Source of the DNA: an uncultured Flavobacteriaceae bacterium | GTDB taxonomy: Bacteria > Bacteroidota > Bacteroidia > Flavobacteriales > Flavobacteriaceae | Direction: 5' to 3' | NCBI GenBank assembly: GCA_934675205.1 | Contig: CAKUPQ010000003.1 | Coordinates: 62,001-126,000, forward strand | DNA length: 64,000 bases | Part shown: one piece after another, positions 13,491-22,849 of the stretch | Position numbering within the stretch: position 1 is the stretch's first letter | Layout of the letters: every line of letters starts with the position of its first letter | The notes under the pieces: model-generated | The model's input: only the letters and a program-made list of their open reading frames with translations | What the model was told of the DNA's origin: nothing | Database searches by the model: none | Program-made: the position numbers and the translations under genes

Positions 13491-15080
13491 ATGTCTTCGG
13501 ATTGTATTACTTTTCAAAATTCGGGTTATTTCTCAAAAATAATGGTTGATTACCTGAATCAATCCGAAAATGTAAAACCTCTTTACAATCACTTTCCGAC
13601 TTTAGAGAATTTCAAACTTCAAATCGAAGAAAAGAAAAATTTTAGTCAAAACAACAGAGATATTTTGGCTCATTCGCTTTCGGAACAATACAAAAACCTG
13701 AATGTTTCTGCCCTAACTTCGCAAAATATTGAGCTGCTCAAAGAAAGCAATACCTTTACCATAACTACCGGACATCAGCTGAATTTGTTTACGGGACATT
13801 TGTATTTTTTGTACAAAATCATTTCGGTTATCAATCTGACCAAAGAGCTGAAAGCCAAGTATTCCGAATATAATTTTGTACCTGTTTTTTGGCTGGCTAC
13901 CGAAGATCACGATTTTGACGAAATCAATCATTTTCATCTTCACGGAAAAACAATTTCGTGGAACAGACAAGCAAACGGAGCTGTCGGAGAGTTGGACACA
14001 AACGGATTAGATGAAGTTTTTAAGGTTTTTTCGAATGAAATCGGAACGTCAAAAAATGCGGAATACCTCAAAAATCTCTTTGAAAATGCCTATCTGAAAC
14101 ACGATAATCTGACCGATGCCACTCGGTTTTTGGTAAACGAATTATTCTCCGAATACGGACTGGTGATTATTGACGGAAACGACAAAAACCTCAAAAGTTT
14201 GTTTGCTCCGTACGTGAAAAACGAACTTTTAAATCAGACTTCGTACAAAAAAGTATCAGAAACGATTAAAGATTTTCCTTCTACTATTCAGGTAAATCCG
14301 AGAGAAATCAATCTTTTTTATTTAGATAAAAATCTTCGGGAACGGATTATCAAAAATAACGACACTTATGTTGTCAATAATACAGACTTGCGTTTTTCGG
14401 AAAACGAAATCCTCGATTTAACAGATTCAAATCCGGAGAAATTTAGCCCGAATGTGATAATGCGTCCTTTGTATCAGGAGATTATTTTACCGAATTTATG
14501 TTATGTCGGAGGAGGAGGGGAGCTCGCTTATTGGTTGGAACTAAAATCTTCTTTTAAGGAAGTTAAAGTTCCGTTTCCTGTACTTTTACTTCGTAATTCG
14601 GTATTATTGGTTACGGAAAAACAAAATAAGAAAAGAGAAAAATTAAACCTTTCCTTTTTGGATTTATTTGAAAAACAGTTCAATCTGATTAACCGAAAAG
14701 CTACGGAGTTTTCGCAAACAAATGTTGATTTTTCAGGGTTGAAACAACAGTTAGAACAACAGTTTGACATTCTCAAAAAAGCAGTTCACAAAACCGATAA
14801 ATCTTTTGTAGGAGCTGTCAATGCACAGGAAAGAAAACAAATCAAAGGTTTGGAAAATCTCGAAAAACGACTTCTGAAAGCCAATAAAAAATATTTTTCA
14901 GACAAGTTAGAACAGATTGCTTCCTTGCAAAACGAACTTTTTCCTAACCAAAACTTACAGGAAAGAGTCGGGAATTTCTCGGAATTCTATGTGGCATACG
15001 GAGAAAACCTTATCGAAAAACTCTTTGAAAAACAAAAGCCTTTAGGCTCTGAATTTTTAGTTGTAAGTTTTAATTTCTGA
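13491..15080 (+). CDS. bshC: Bacillithiol biosynthesis cysteine-adding enzyme BshC
   Basis: This 529-residue protein has family hallmarks TGHQLNLFTGHLYFLYKI, FWLATEDHDFDEINHF and CYVGGGGELAYWLELK, then a coiled-coil segment before the C terminus. The frame is open further upstream, but ATG at 13491 gives the expected N terminus MSSDCITFQNSGYFSK and family length, and the earlier part looks like translated intergenic DNA. BshC joins cysteine to GlcN-malate to make bacillithiol, a low-molecular-weight thiol. Its presence implies a bacillithiol redox buffer; bshA and bshB are not in this window. Confidence 0.93.
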   Translation: MSSDCITFQNSGYFSKIMVDYLNQSENVKPLYNHFPTLENFKLQIEEKKNFSQNNRDILAHSLSEQYKNLNVSALTSQNIELLKESNTFTITTGHQLNLFTGHLYFLYKIISVINLTKELKAKYSEYNFVPVFWLATEDHDFDEINHFHLHGKTISWNRQANGAVGELDTNGLDEVFKVFSNEIGTSKNAEYLKNLFENAYLKHDNLTDATRFLVNELFSEYGLVIIDGNDKNLKSLFAPYVKNELLNQTSYKKVSETIKDFPSTIQVNPREINLFYLDKNLRERIIKNNDTYVVNNTDLRFSENEILDLTDSNPEKFSPNVIMRPLYQEIILPNLCYVGGGGELAYWLELKSSFKEVKVPFPVLLLRNSVLLVTEKQNKKREKLNLSFLDLFEKQFNLINRKATEFSQTNVDFSGLKQQLEQQFDILKKAVHKTDKSFVGAVNAQERKQIKGLENLEKRLLKANKKYFSDKLEQIASLQNELFPNQNLQERVGNFSEFYVAYGENLIEKLFEKQKPLGSEFLVVSFNF

Positions 15081-15161
15081 TTTCAAAAATTAAACATTTT
15101 TTAAAATTCCATATTAAAGTTATTCCGATATTTGTGGGATTTAAAAATATTGTAGTAAGCT

Positions 15162-17237
15162 ATGATGCACCTTAACAAAGAAAAAAATTACAGATATATA
15201 GACCGAGAAAAAAGTTGGTTGGGTTTTAATGCGAGAGTATTGCAGGAGGCAGGTGATGTTAGAGTTCCGCTTTTGGATAGGTTTCGTTTTTTGGGAATTT
15301 TCTCAAACAATTTAGATGAATTTTTTCGTGTTCGGTATTCGGCTATCAGACGACTGCAAATGGCAGGAAAATCGGGCAAAAAGCTACTTGGAGGAATTTC
15401 CTCTGATGAATTGTTGTATGATATTACGGATATCGTTATCAAACAACAGGCAGAGAGTTTGCGAATACTAAACGATATTGAAAACGAACTCAAAAATAAG
15501 GGAATTTATATCATACATGAAAACGAAGTAACGGAATCTCAAAAGCAATATGTCAAAGATTTTTTCTTGCAGAGAGTTTCACCTGAATTGGTCACGATTA
15601 TTTTGAATGATTTAGATGAATTTCCGCATCTGAAAGATACTTCGGGCTATTTGGCTGTAAAGCTCGTGATGAAAGCTAATGTCAAGGATATTCGTTATGC
15701 CATTATCGAGATTCCTCCTAATATCAACCGTTTTGTCGTACTTCCGAAAGAAGGTGAAAAGCAATATATCATTATGCTTGACGATGTTATTCGTTTGAAT
15801 TTGGATAATATTTTCAGCTTGTTTTCGTACAAAAGTATTTCGGCTCATATGATTAAGATTACCCGTGATGCGGAATTGGATATAGGTGGAGATATGAGCA
15901 AAAGTTTGATGGAAAAGATATACAGAGGAATACAGGAAAGGAGATTGGGAGAGCCTGTTCGCTTTGTTTATGACAAAGAAATCGAAAATGATACGTTGAA
16001 TTTCTTTTTAGAAAAAATGGGGATTGATGCTACCGACAGCTTGATTCCCGGAGGAAGATACCACAACAGACGAGATTATATGAAGTTTCCCGATTTAGGG
16101 AGAAGCGATTTGTCGTACGGAAAAACTCCTGCACTTCCCATAAAAGGCTTGAGTCTGGAAGGAAGTATTATGAGCAAAATCGCAGAAAAAGATTATTTGA
16201 TTCACACGCCTTATCAGTCGTTTTCGTATCTGATTAAGTTTTTGAGGGAAGCAGCTCTTGACCCGAATGTTACTACGATAAAAATTACGTTGTATCGCTT
16301 GGCAAAAAATTCACAGATTATCAGTTCGCTTATCAATGCGGTTAAAAACGGAAAACGGGTTGTAGCTCAAGTCGAATTACAGGCAAGGTTTGACGAAGAA
16401 AGCAACATTAGATATTCCCGACAGATGCAAGACGAGGGAATTGAACTTATTTTCGGGATAAAAGGACTGAAAGTTCATGCAAAAACCTGTGTTATCGAAA
16501 GAATTGAAGAAGGAAAAATTAAGCGTTACGGATTTATTTCTACCGGAAATTTCAACGAATCGACCGCAAAAGTTTATACTGATGTTACGCTTTTGACAGC
16601 CAACCAAAAAATCCTGAAAGAGGTCGAAAAAGTGTTTGAATTTCTTGATGTGAATTATAAATTACAGAATTACAAGCATTTGATTGTTTCTCCACACTAT
16701 ACAAGAAACCGTTTTTATAAACTGATTGACCGAGAAATCCTAAACGCAATTGAAGGAAAAGAGGCTTATATTTATCTGAAAATGAATAGCCTTACGGATT
16801 TCGGAATGATTGACAAACTGTATGAGGCAAGTCAGAATGGGGTTCAGATTCGTTTGATAGTCAGAGGAATATGTTGTTTGATTCCACAAGTTGAGGGAAT
16901 GAGCGAAAATATCGAAGCCATCAGTGTTGTGGATAACTTTTTGGAACATTCCCGAATTTACATTTTTGGGAATAGCGGAAGTCCGAATGTTTATATTTCG
17001 TCAGCTGATTTTATGACCCGAAATATTGACGAAAGGGTAGAGGTTACTTGTCCGATTTATGATGAGGACATCCAAAAAGAGCTGATTGATGCCTTTAATA
17101 TCGGTTGGAGAGCAAACGTAAAAGCTCGTATTCATTCGGAAGAATTAGATAATAAATATGTTTCGGCTGATGGGAAAAAAGAATTCCGTTCGCAACAAGA
17201 AATGTACAAATATTATCAGAGAAAGTTAGAGGAATAA
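15162..17237 (+). CDS. ppk1: Polyphosphate kinase 1
   Basis: The 691 residues include the N-terminal domain (YIDREKSWLGFNARVLQEA), the head domain and two PLD-like catalytic C-terminal domains. The phosphorylated histidine is H439 in LKVHAKTCVIER and the second active-site histidine is H596 in LEHSRIYIFG. It reversibly polymerises the gamma-phosphate of ATP into polyphosphate. The ppx-type gene lies about 1 kb downstream on the same strand, so both sides of polyphosphate turnover are linked. The start is one of two adjacent ATG codons. Confidence 0.96.
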   Translation: MMHLNKEKNYRYIDREKSWLGFNARVLQEAGDVRVPLLDRFRFLGIFSNNLDEFFRVRYSAIRRLQMAGKSGKKLLGGISSDELLYDITDIVIKQQAESLRILNDIENELKNKGIYIIHENEVTESQKQYVKDFFLQRVSPELVTIILNDLDEFPHLKDTSGYLAVKLVMKANVKDIRYAIIEIPPNINRFVVLPKEGEKQYIIMLDDVIRLNLDNIFSLFSYKSISAHMIKITRDAELDIGGDMSKSLMEKIYRGIQERRLGEPVRFVYDKEIENDTLNFFLEKMGIDATDSLIPGGRYHNRRDYMKFPDLGRSDLSYGKTPALPIKGLSLEGSIMSKIAEKDYLIHTPYQSFSYLIKFLREAALDPNVTTIKITLYRLAKNSQIISSLINAVKNGKRVVAQVELQARFDEESNIRYSRQMQDEGIELIFGIKGLKVHAKTCVIERIEEGKIKRYGFISTGNFNESTAKVYTDVTLLTANQKILKEVEKVFEFLDVNYKLQNYKHLIVSPHYTRNRFYKLIDREILNAIEGKEAYIYLKMNSLTDFGMIDKLYEASQNGVQIRLIVRGICCLIPQVEGMSENIEAISVVDNFLEHSRIYIFGNSGSPNVYISSADFMTRNIDERVEVTCPIYDEDIQKELIDAFNIGWRANVKARIHSEELDNKYVSADGKKEFRSQQEMYKYYQRKLEE

Positions 17238-17256
17238 ATAAAAAAAAAAATAAAAA

Positions 17257-17586
17257 ATGAGTTGGATTTTATTGATTATCGGAGGATTGTTTGAAATAGC
17301 TTTTACGTATTGTATCGGAAGAGCCAACAATGCAGTCGGAACGGAAAAATATTTATGGTATTTAGGCTTTCTGATAAGTGTTAGCATCAGTATGGGATTA
17401 CTTATCAAGGCTTCAAAAGTTTTGCCTATCGGCACAGCTTATGCGGTTTGGGCAGGAATAGGAGCAGTCGGGACAGTGCTTATGGGGATTATATTTTTTA
17501 AAGAACCGATTGATTTTTGGAGGATATTTTTCATTTCCACTTTGATAATTTCGATAATAGGACTGAAATTAGTGTCATCGCACTAA
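17257..17586 (+). CDS. Small multidrug resistance (SMR) transporter, SugE/Gdx-like
   Basis: This 109-residue protein has four transmembrane helices. The membrane-embedded glutamate is E13 in GGLFEIAF, and the SMR signature GTAYAVWAGIGAVGT is present. It works as a dual-topology dimer in the inner membrane, exchanging protons for small cations such as guanidinium or quaternary amines. It starts 19 bases after ppk1. Only one SMR subunit is present, so it should be a homodimer. Confidence 0.9.
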   Translation: MSWILLIIGGLFEIAFTYCIGRANNAVGTEKYLWYLGFLISVSISMGLLIKASKVLPIGTAYAVWAGIGAVGTVLMGIIFFKEPIDFWRIFFISTLIISIIGLKLVSSH

Positions 17587-17645
17587 GAAACTGTTTTTGT
17601 TTTTTTATAACTTTGACTATTAATAACACACATAAATTTAAAGAA

Positions 17646-18077
17646 ATGAAAAAAGTAGTAGTATTATCATTGGGATTTTTTGTTTTGACAGCTTGTAACA
17701 AGGCAAAAAATGATTCTTCTGAAAACACAGAAGAACAAATTACAACAGAAGAACTTATTGGAGGAGAAAAAGATAAACACGGGTGTCTTACCGCAGCAGG
17801 AGAAACTTGGAGCGAATTGCAACAAGGTTGCATACAGGTTTTTGAGGTTGGGCAACGCTTAAATCCGATTGAGGTAGCTGAAGGAGAGGCTGTTATAAGT
17901 GCTTTCGTGTTGTTTAATGACGACCGTTCAAAACTCGAATTGTTTTTACCAACCAAAAATGAAACAATTATTTTAGACAAAAACGAAGAAGAATCATACC
18001 AAAATGACATTTTCAGGTTCGACACTAAAGATTTGACTTTATATATTGATGACAAACAAATGTATAAAGCAGAATAA
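17646..18077 (+). CDS. Putative lipoprotein, unknown function
   Basis: This 143-residue protein has signal peptide MKKVVVLSLGFFVLTAC and lipobox LTAC with C17, followed by an acidic Ser/Glu/Thr-rich linker. The mature part contains a short motif DKHGCLTAAGETWSELQQGC with two cysteines, then a beta-rich segment. The ATG at 17646 was chosen because it alone gives the lipoprotein signal; the frame upstream begins at TTG and has no signal. The cysteine-containing motif resembles a small conserved domain of Bacteroidetes lipoproteins, but I cannot assign a function. Confidence 0.75.
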   Translation: MKKVVVLSLGFFVLTACNKAKNDSSENTEEQITTEELIGGEKDKHGCLTAAGETWSELQQGCIQVFEVGQRLNPIEVAEGEAVISAFVLFNDDRSKLELFLPTKNETIILDKNEEESYQNDIFRFDTKDLTLYIDDKQMYKAE

Positions 18078-18096
18078 TAAAAATATTCTTGTTTTG

Positions 18097-18130
18097 AGCC
18101 TTACAGTAAAAATATTGTGAGGCTTTTTTA
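18097..18130 (+). terminator. Intrinsic terminator after the lipoprotein gene
   Basis: AGCCTTACA at 18097-18105 pairs with TGTGAGGCT at 18116-18124 (one G-U pair), followed by a T-run. Confidence 0.75.
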
Positions 18131-18190
18131 TTTGAAACAATTTTTCTTCATTCCAAAAACTTCTTATATTTATAGCTCTAAAAAAGCAAA

Positions 18191-19081
18191 ATGTTACAGA
18201 TAAAGAAATACGGAGCTATTGATATTGGCTCGAATGCGATACGTTTGTTGGTTGCAAATATTGTGGAGCAAAAAGGAAAACCTGCACAATTCAGCAAGAG
18301 TTCGTTAGTGCGTGTTCCGATTCGTTTGGGGCAGGACGCCTTTACGGTTGGAGAAATTTCGGAAGAAAATATCGAACGAATGGTCGATGCTGTTAAGGCT
18401 TATTCGCTTTTGATGAAAGTCCATAAAGTAGAAAAATATATGGCTTGTGCCACTTCTGCAATGCGGGAAGCTCTGAACGGAGAAGATGTTGTGGCTTATA
18501 TCAAAAAGAAAACCGGAGTAAAAATACATATTATAGACGGAAAAAAAGAAGCGAAAATCATCGCTTCAACCGATTTGCACCATTTGATAAATACGGACGA
18601 AACCTATTTGTATGTCGATGTAGGAGGAGGTAGTACGGAATTTACGCTTTTTTCCGAAGGAAAAATGATTACTTCCAAATCGTTCAAAGCAGGAACGGTT
18701 CGTTTTCTGAACAATCAGGTTACGGATTCGGTTTGGGTTGAAATCGAAAAATGGATTAGAGCCAATACAAAAGACTATACCAATGTAGCTTTAATCGGTT
18801 CGGGAGGAAACATCAACAGACTCTTTAAGATGTCGGGAAAATCACAAGACAAACCCTTGACTTTGAGCTATGTTCAGAGTCAGTTTAATGCATTGAGCAA
18901 AATGACTTACGAGGAAAGAATTTCCGATTTAGGCATGAATGCAGACCGGGCAGACGTAATCATTCCTGCCTCTAAAATCTATTTGAACTCAATGAAATGG
19001 AGTGGAGCAAAACAAATTTATGTGCCTAAAATCGGACTTTCAGACGGAATTGTTAAGGCACTTTATTATGATACGATTTAA
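18191..19081 (+). CDS. ppx: Exopolyphosphatase / Ppx-GppA phosphatase
   Basis: This 296-residue protein is the two-lobed actin-like-fold core only. IDIGSNAIRLL (phosphate 1 motif) and VDVGGGSTEFTLF (phosphate 2 motif) are intact, and LIGSGGNINRLF completes the site. It lacks the C-terminal HD-like extension of E. coli Ppx, as is usual for short Bacteroidetes forms. It should hydrolyse polyphosphate or pppGpp. Proximity to ppk1 favours polyphosphate. Confidence 0.9.
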   Translation: MLQIKKYGAIDIGSNAIRLLVANIVEQKGKPAQFSKSSLVRVPIRLGQDAFTVGEISEENIERMVDAVKAYSLLMKVHKVEKYMACATSAMREALNGEDVVAYIKKKTGVKIHIIDGKKEAKIIASTDLHHLINTDETYLYVDVGGGSTEFTLFSEGKMITSKSFKAGTVRFLNNQVTDSVWVEIEKWIRANTKDYTNVALIGSGGNINRLFKMSGKSQDKPLTLSYVQSQFNALSKMTYEERISDLGMNADRADVIIPASKIYLNSMKWSGAKQIYVPKIGLSDGIVKALYYDTI

Positions 19082-19203
19082 TCAATGGTAATAGTTACTA
19101 TTTTAATTGTAATTTATCATTAACCATTAAAAAAGTGTTATTTAACGAGCTATTAACAGCCTAATACATCAGCTATCAATACTTTTGTTATAAGTTTTTG
19201 ATT

Positions 19204-20601
19204 ATGAACACATCTTTTTCATATACATTATTATCACTCTTTGGATTGGGACTGTTGTTTTCTTCTTGTTCCAACTCCAAATCAAACGATTATTCAGCTT
19301 ATTTTGGAGGTGAAATCATAAATCCGAAGGATAAATGGGTTTTCTTTTACAAAGGAGAACAGGTGTTGGATAGCATTGCTCTTGACTCAAACAATCGTTT
19401 TTTTATAAAATTCGATTCTCTTCCGATAGGTTTATACAGCTTTAAGCACGAATCAGAATATCAATATGTATATTTTGACAAAAATGATAGTTTGATGATT
19501 CGCATTAATACGTTAAATTTTGATGAATCGTTGGTTTTCTGCGGAAAAGGAGACGAAAAAAACAACTTTTTGATTGAAATGTATCTCAAAAATCAAAAAG
19601 ACAGAGGCTCGATGTTTCCTACTTTTGATTTGGAAGAAGAAGAATTTGTTAAAAAAGCAGATTCGTCTTATCAAGAGGTTTTAAATTTCTATACTTCAAA
19701 AAAAGAGGATATTCAATGGAATGAGGATTTTGACGTAGTAGCCAAGGCAAGTGCTGATTATCCGTATTATACCAAAAAAGAATTTTATCCTGTTGCTCAC
19801 AGAAGAAGAATGATGAAAGAAACACTGCCGAATCTTTCGTCAAATTTTTACAGTTACCGAAAAAGCGTAAACTTCAATAATGAGCCATTAATTGATTTTT
19901 GGCCTTATATACAATACATTAATACAACTATTGACAACATTGCCAATACAGAAAATAGCGGTTTTTTGTTTGACCCGAAAACAACTTTAAGAAAAATAGA
20001 AATTGCAGACACCATTACCAACAATCAATCGTTAAAGAACAAAATTGCCAATAATATTGCTTTTCGCTACTTAATGGATAAGGAAGAAAATGCTTATGAT
20101 ACTGTCTTTTTAGAAAAATACTATCAAATTTCGACCGATACCGAAAAGAAAGATAAAGTAAAAGGCTTGGTTAAATCAATTCAAAACCTTTCCGAAACAG
20201 GTCTTCTTCCGAATATTGTTTTAAAAGACCTTAACAATAACGAAGTTTCGAGCAATGATTTGTTCCAAAGAAAAACGATTCTTTATTTTTGGTCAAAGAA
20301 AAACGAAAATCATTTCTTTGCTGTTCACAGAAAGCTCCAAAAAATTATCGGAAAACACCCGAATATTGATTTGATTGCCATAAATCTTGATGATAATCAC
20401 GAAGATTGGAAAGCTTTTTTGGAAAAGCACAAAACCGTCCCGAATCCGAAAATCAAACATTACCAGATTTCAGACCTTGAAGAAGTAAAAGACAAATGGG
20501 TCGTAACCCGTGAAACCCGAGCATCAATTATCGACAAAGAAGCGAAAATCATCAAAGGTTTTACCAATATCTTTGACTCCACTTTTGACAAACAACTCTA
20601 A
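19204..20601 (+). CDS. Lipoprotein with thioredoxin-like C-terminal domain lacking CxxC
   Basis: This 465-residue protein has lipobox FSSC within the signal MNTSFSYTLLSLFGLGLLFS. Residues about 28-120 are beta-rich and resemble the DUF4369 domain found ahead of TlpA-like thioredoxins. The C-terminal about 130 residues read like a TlpA fold (NIVLKDLNNNEVSSNDLF, KTILYFWSKKN, IDLIAINLDDN, ASIIDKEAKIIKGF). The active-site position that should be WCxxC is WSKKN, so no disulfide chemistry is expected. ATG at 19204 was chosen over an upstream TTG. Location is periplasmic or outer-membrane inner leaflet. Confidence 0.75.
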   Translation: MNTSFSYTLLSLFGLGLLFSSCSNSKSNDYSAYFGGEIINPKDKWVFFYKGEQVLDSIALDSNNRFFIKFDSLPIGLYSFKHESEYQYVYFDKNDSLMIRINTLNFDESLVFCGKGDEKNNFLIEMYLKNQKDRGSMFPTFDLEEEEFVKKADSSYQEVLNFYTSKKEDIQWNEDFDVVAKASADYPYYTKKEFYPVAHRRRMMKETLPNLSSNFYSYRKSVNFNNEPLIDFWPYIQYINTTIDNIANTENSGFLFDPKTTLRKIEIADTITNNQSLKNKIANNIAFRYLMDKEENAYDTVFLEKYYQISTDTEKKDKVKGLVKSIQNLSETGLLPNIVLKDLNNNEVSSNDLFQRKTILYFWSKKNENHFFAVHRKLQKIIGKHPNIDLIAINLDDNHEDWKAFLEKHKTVPNPKIKHYQISDLEEVKDKWVVTRETRASIIDKEAKIIKGFTNIFDSTFDKQL

Positions 20602-20608
20602 TTCTCCC

Positions 20609-20616
20609 TATCTTTG
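20609..20616 (+). promoter_or_regulatory. -7 box TATCTTTG for fmt
   Basis: TATCTTTG lies 21 bases before the ATG at 20638. It overlaps the region just after the previous stop and argues against any upstream start for fmt. Confidence 0.65.
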
Positions 20617-20637
20617 TTCTTTTATAAAAAAACACTA

Positions 20638-21585
20638 ATGAACAAATTGAGAATCGTTTTTATGGGAACTCCCGATTTTGCAACGGGAATCCTTGAGGCT
20701 ATATTAGAACAGAATTATGATGTTGTCGGAGTCATCACAGCTCCTGACAAACCTGCTGGGAGAGGGCAGAAACTCTCGGTTTCTTCGGTTAAGCAGTTTG
20801 CTTTGGAAAAAGGCCTGAAAATTCTCCAACCAACAAACCTGAAAGATGAAACATTTTTGAAAGAATTAAAATCGCTAAATGCAAATTTGCAGGTTGTGGT
20901 TGCTTTCAGAATGTTACCGAAACAGGTCTGGCAGATGCCTGAACGGGGAACTTTTAATCTTCACGCATCGTTACTCCCTGATTACAGAGGGGCAGCTCCG
21001 ATAAATTGGGCAATCATCAACGGAGAAACCCAAACGGGAGTTACCACGTTTTTTATAGACGAAAAAATTGATACCGGAGCAATGATTCTCAATGATTCTT
21101 TAGAGATAGGAGAAAACGAAAACGCAGGAAGTCTGCACGACAGGTTGATGAACCTCGGAAGAAAAACGGTTATCAATACGTTACAGCTCATCGAAAAAGG
21201 AGAAGCGAAAACTACTGTTCAACCCGATTCGAGAGATTTAAAAACAGCCTACAAACTCAATAAAGAAAACACAAAAATCGACTGGACAAAACCGCTTTTC
21301 GAAATTCATAATCTCATACGAGGACTTTCGCCTTATCCGTGTGCGTGGACGTTTATCGAAGATAAATCCGAACAATGGAACGTGAAAATTTATGAGGCTG
21401 AAAAAGAAGAATCAAATCATAATTTTGAGATTGGAAAAATCTTTTCTACAAAGAGAGAAATCAAAATTGCCGTTTCGGGAGGATACATTAATATAAAGAT
21501 GTTGCAGTTTCCTGCCAAAAAACGAATGACAACAGCCGAATTTCTCAACGGATTCGAGTTTTCAGACAATGCGAAAGCTCTGTGA
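20638..21585 (+). CDS. fmt: Methionyl-tRNA formyltransferase
   Basis: The 315 residues from ATG 20638 (MNKLRIVFMGTPDFA) match family length. The catalytic triad is N107, H109 and D145 (TFNLHASLLPDYRGAAPINW and DEKIDTGAM). The N-terminal formyltransferase domain is followed by the C-terminal beta-barrel that binds tRNA (IDWTKPLFEIHNLIRGLSP). It formylates Met-tRNA-fMet with 10-formyl-THF for translation initiation. No def gene is adjacent. Confidence 0.96.
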   Translation: MNKLRIVFMGTPDFATGILEAILEQNYDVVGVITAPDKPAGRGQKLSVSSVKQFALEKGLKILQPTNLKDETFLKELKSLNANLQVVVAFRMLPKQVWQMPERGTFNLHASLLPDYRGAAPINWAIINGETQTGVTTFFIDEKIDTGAMILNDSLEIGENENAGSLHDRLMNLGRKTVINTLQLIEKGEAKTTVQPDSRDLKTAYKLNKENTKIDWTKPLFEIHNLIRGLSPYPCAWTFIEDKSEQWNVKIYEAEKEESNHNFEIGKIFSTKREIKIAVSGGYINIKMLQFPAKKRMTTAEFLNGFEFSDNAKAL

Positions 21586-21704
21586 ATCTATGACAAACCT
21601 GATTTTTAGGGAAAAGCATACTGTGTTTATTAACAAAATACTATGATTTATCAACAAATTTAAGAAAAATAAAGGAAAATACTTGTGTAGCTCATAAAAG
21701 CACC

Positions 21705-21712
21705 TAATTTTG
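21705..21712 (+). promoter_or_regulatory. Promoter of the HU gene (TTG-N19-TAATTTTG)
   Basis: TAATTTTG with a TTG at 21683-21685, 19 bases upstream, fits the Bacteroidetes -33/-7 layout. It leaves a leader of about 45 bases before the ATG at 21764. Confidence 0.65.
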
Positions 21713-21763
21713 TTCGGGATAAAAATAAATCATTGTTTAACCAAACCATTAAATTATTAAATT

Positions 21764-22045
21764 ATGAACAAATCAGAATTAATTGATGCTATTGCAGCTG
21801 ATGCTGGAATTTCTAAAGTAGCTGCTAAAAAAGCGTTAGAATCAGTTACTGAAAACGTAGCTAAAACTTTGAAAAAAGGAGACAGAGTTTCTTTAGTAGG
21901 ATTCGGTTCTTTTTCAGTTTCTAAAAGAGCTGCAAGAGATGGAAGAAACCCACAAACAGGTAAAACTATCAAAATCGCTGCTAAAAACGTTGTGAAGTTT
22001 AAAGCAGGTGCTGATTTAGAAGGTGCTGTAAACAAAAAGAAATAA
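21764..22045 (+). CDS. hup: HU-family DNA-binding protein
   Basis: This 93-residue protein starts [19 protein letters not shown] and has the HU signature [21 protein letters not shown] at 46-66, which includes the beta-arm that bends DNA. It is basic throughout. As a nucleoid protein it is usually very highly expressed; the own promoter and strong terminator agree with a monocistronic unit. Confidence 0.95.
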   Translation: MNKSELIDAIAADAGISKVAAKKALESVTENVAKTLKKGDRVSLVGFGSFSVSKRAARDGRNPQTGKTIKIAAKNVVKFKAGADLEGAVNKKK

Positions 22046-22067
22046 TCTTGTTTATTTCTAAAAAATT

Positions 22068-22103
22068 AAAAAGGTGCCGGTTGATGAACAGGCACCTTTT
22101 TTT
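22068..22103 (+). terminator. Intrinsic terminator of the HU gene
   Basis: AAAAAGGTGCC at 22068-22078 and GGCACCTTTTTTT at 22091-22103 form the stem, with a 12-base loop and a T-run. Confidence 0.9.
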
Positions 22104-22186
22104 ATTTAAAAATTAAAAACTGTTACAATATCCATCATATAGTTTTACATCATACAACATACAGTCAGTTTATATAATTTATCAGT

Positions 22187-22744
22187 ATGCTTGATACCAT
22201 TCAAAAAGGGAAATTACTTTTGTCCGACCCATCGTTACTTCAGGATATGGTTTTCGGACGTTCCGTTATTCTGATTACGGAATATAATTCTGATGGAGCT
22301 ACGGGTTTTATGGTAAACAAACCCATAAATTACGCTGTTTCTGACCTGGTTCCCGATGTTGAAATTCCGTTTCCTGTTTATAACGGAGGTCCGGTTGAGC
22401 AGGACAACCTCTATTTTATTCACAACAAACCCGAAATTATCCCGTACAGCACCGAAATTTCAGACGGAATATTCTGGGGAGGTGATTTTGAAACGGTAAA
22501 AAAACAAATCAATACCGGAAATATTTCAGAGCATAATATCCGTTTCTTTTTAGGTTATTCCGGTTGGGGAGTCGGACAACTCGAAGACGAATTGCAGTCC
22601 AATTCGTGGATTGTAGTCGAAAATACATACAAGAGTAGCATTTTGTCTAAAGCACAAACCGATTTTTGGAAAGAGCAGTTAGAAGCCCTTGGAGAAAAAT
22701 ATATTATCTGGTCGAATGCCCCTGAAAATCCCGAGTTTAATTAA
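22187..22744 (+). CDS. YqgE/AlgH family protein
   Basis: This 185-residue protein has family motifs KGKLLLSDPSLL, FGRSVILITEYNSDGATGFMVN, YNGGPVEQ, FFLGYSGWGVGQLEDEL and NSWIV. The family is widespread and of uncertain biochemical role; the name AlgH comes from an alginate-regulation phenotype in Pseudomonas. No partner gene is evident here. Confidence 0.92.
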   Translation: MLDTIQKGKLLLSDPSLLQDMVFGRSVILITEYNSDGATGFMVNKPINYAVSDLVPDVEIPFPVYNGGPVEQDNLYFIHNKPEIIPYSTEISDGIFWGGDFETVKKQINTGNISEHNIRFFLGYSGWGVGQLEDELQSNSWIVVENTYKSSILSKAQTDFWKEQLEALGEKYIIWSNAPENPEFN

Positions 22745-22762
22745 CACTTGAATATTTTTGAA

Positions 22763-22809
22763 TGATTTTATCTGTGAAAATCATAAAAATCTGTGTCATC
22801 TGTGTTCCA
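22763..22809. repeat. Short CACAGAT-family element before asnS
   Basis: TGATTTT at 22763-22769 pairs with AAAATCA at 22777-22783, and ATCTGTG words follow twice. It shares words with the elements at 1752-1895 and 62497-62557 but is degraded. Confidence 0.5.
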
Positions 22810-22818
22810 TTAAATATG

Positions 22819-22826
22819 TATATTTG
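22819..22826 (+). promoter_or_regulatory. -7 box TATATTTG for asnS
   Basis: TATATTTG lies 23 bases before the ATG at 22850 and immediately follows a degraded repeat. Confidence 0.65.
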
Positions 22827-22849
22827 CACTCTGAAAAAAATAATTTGAA

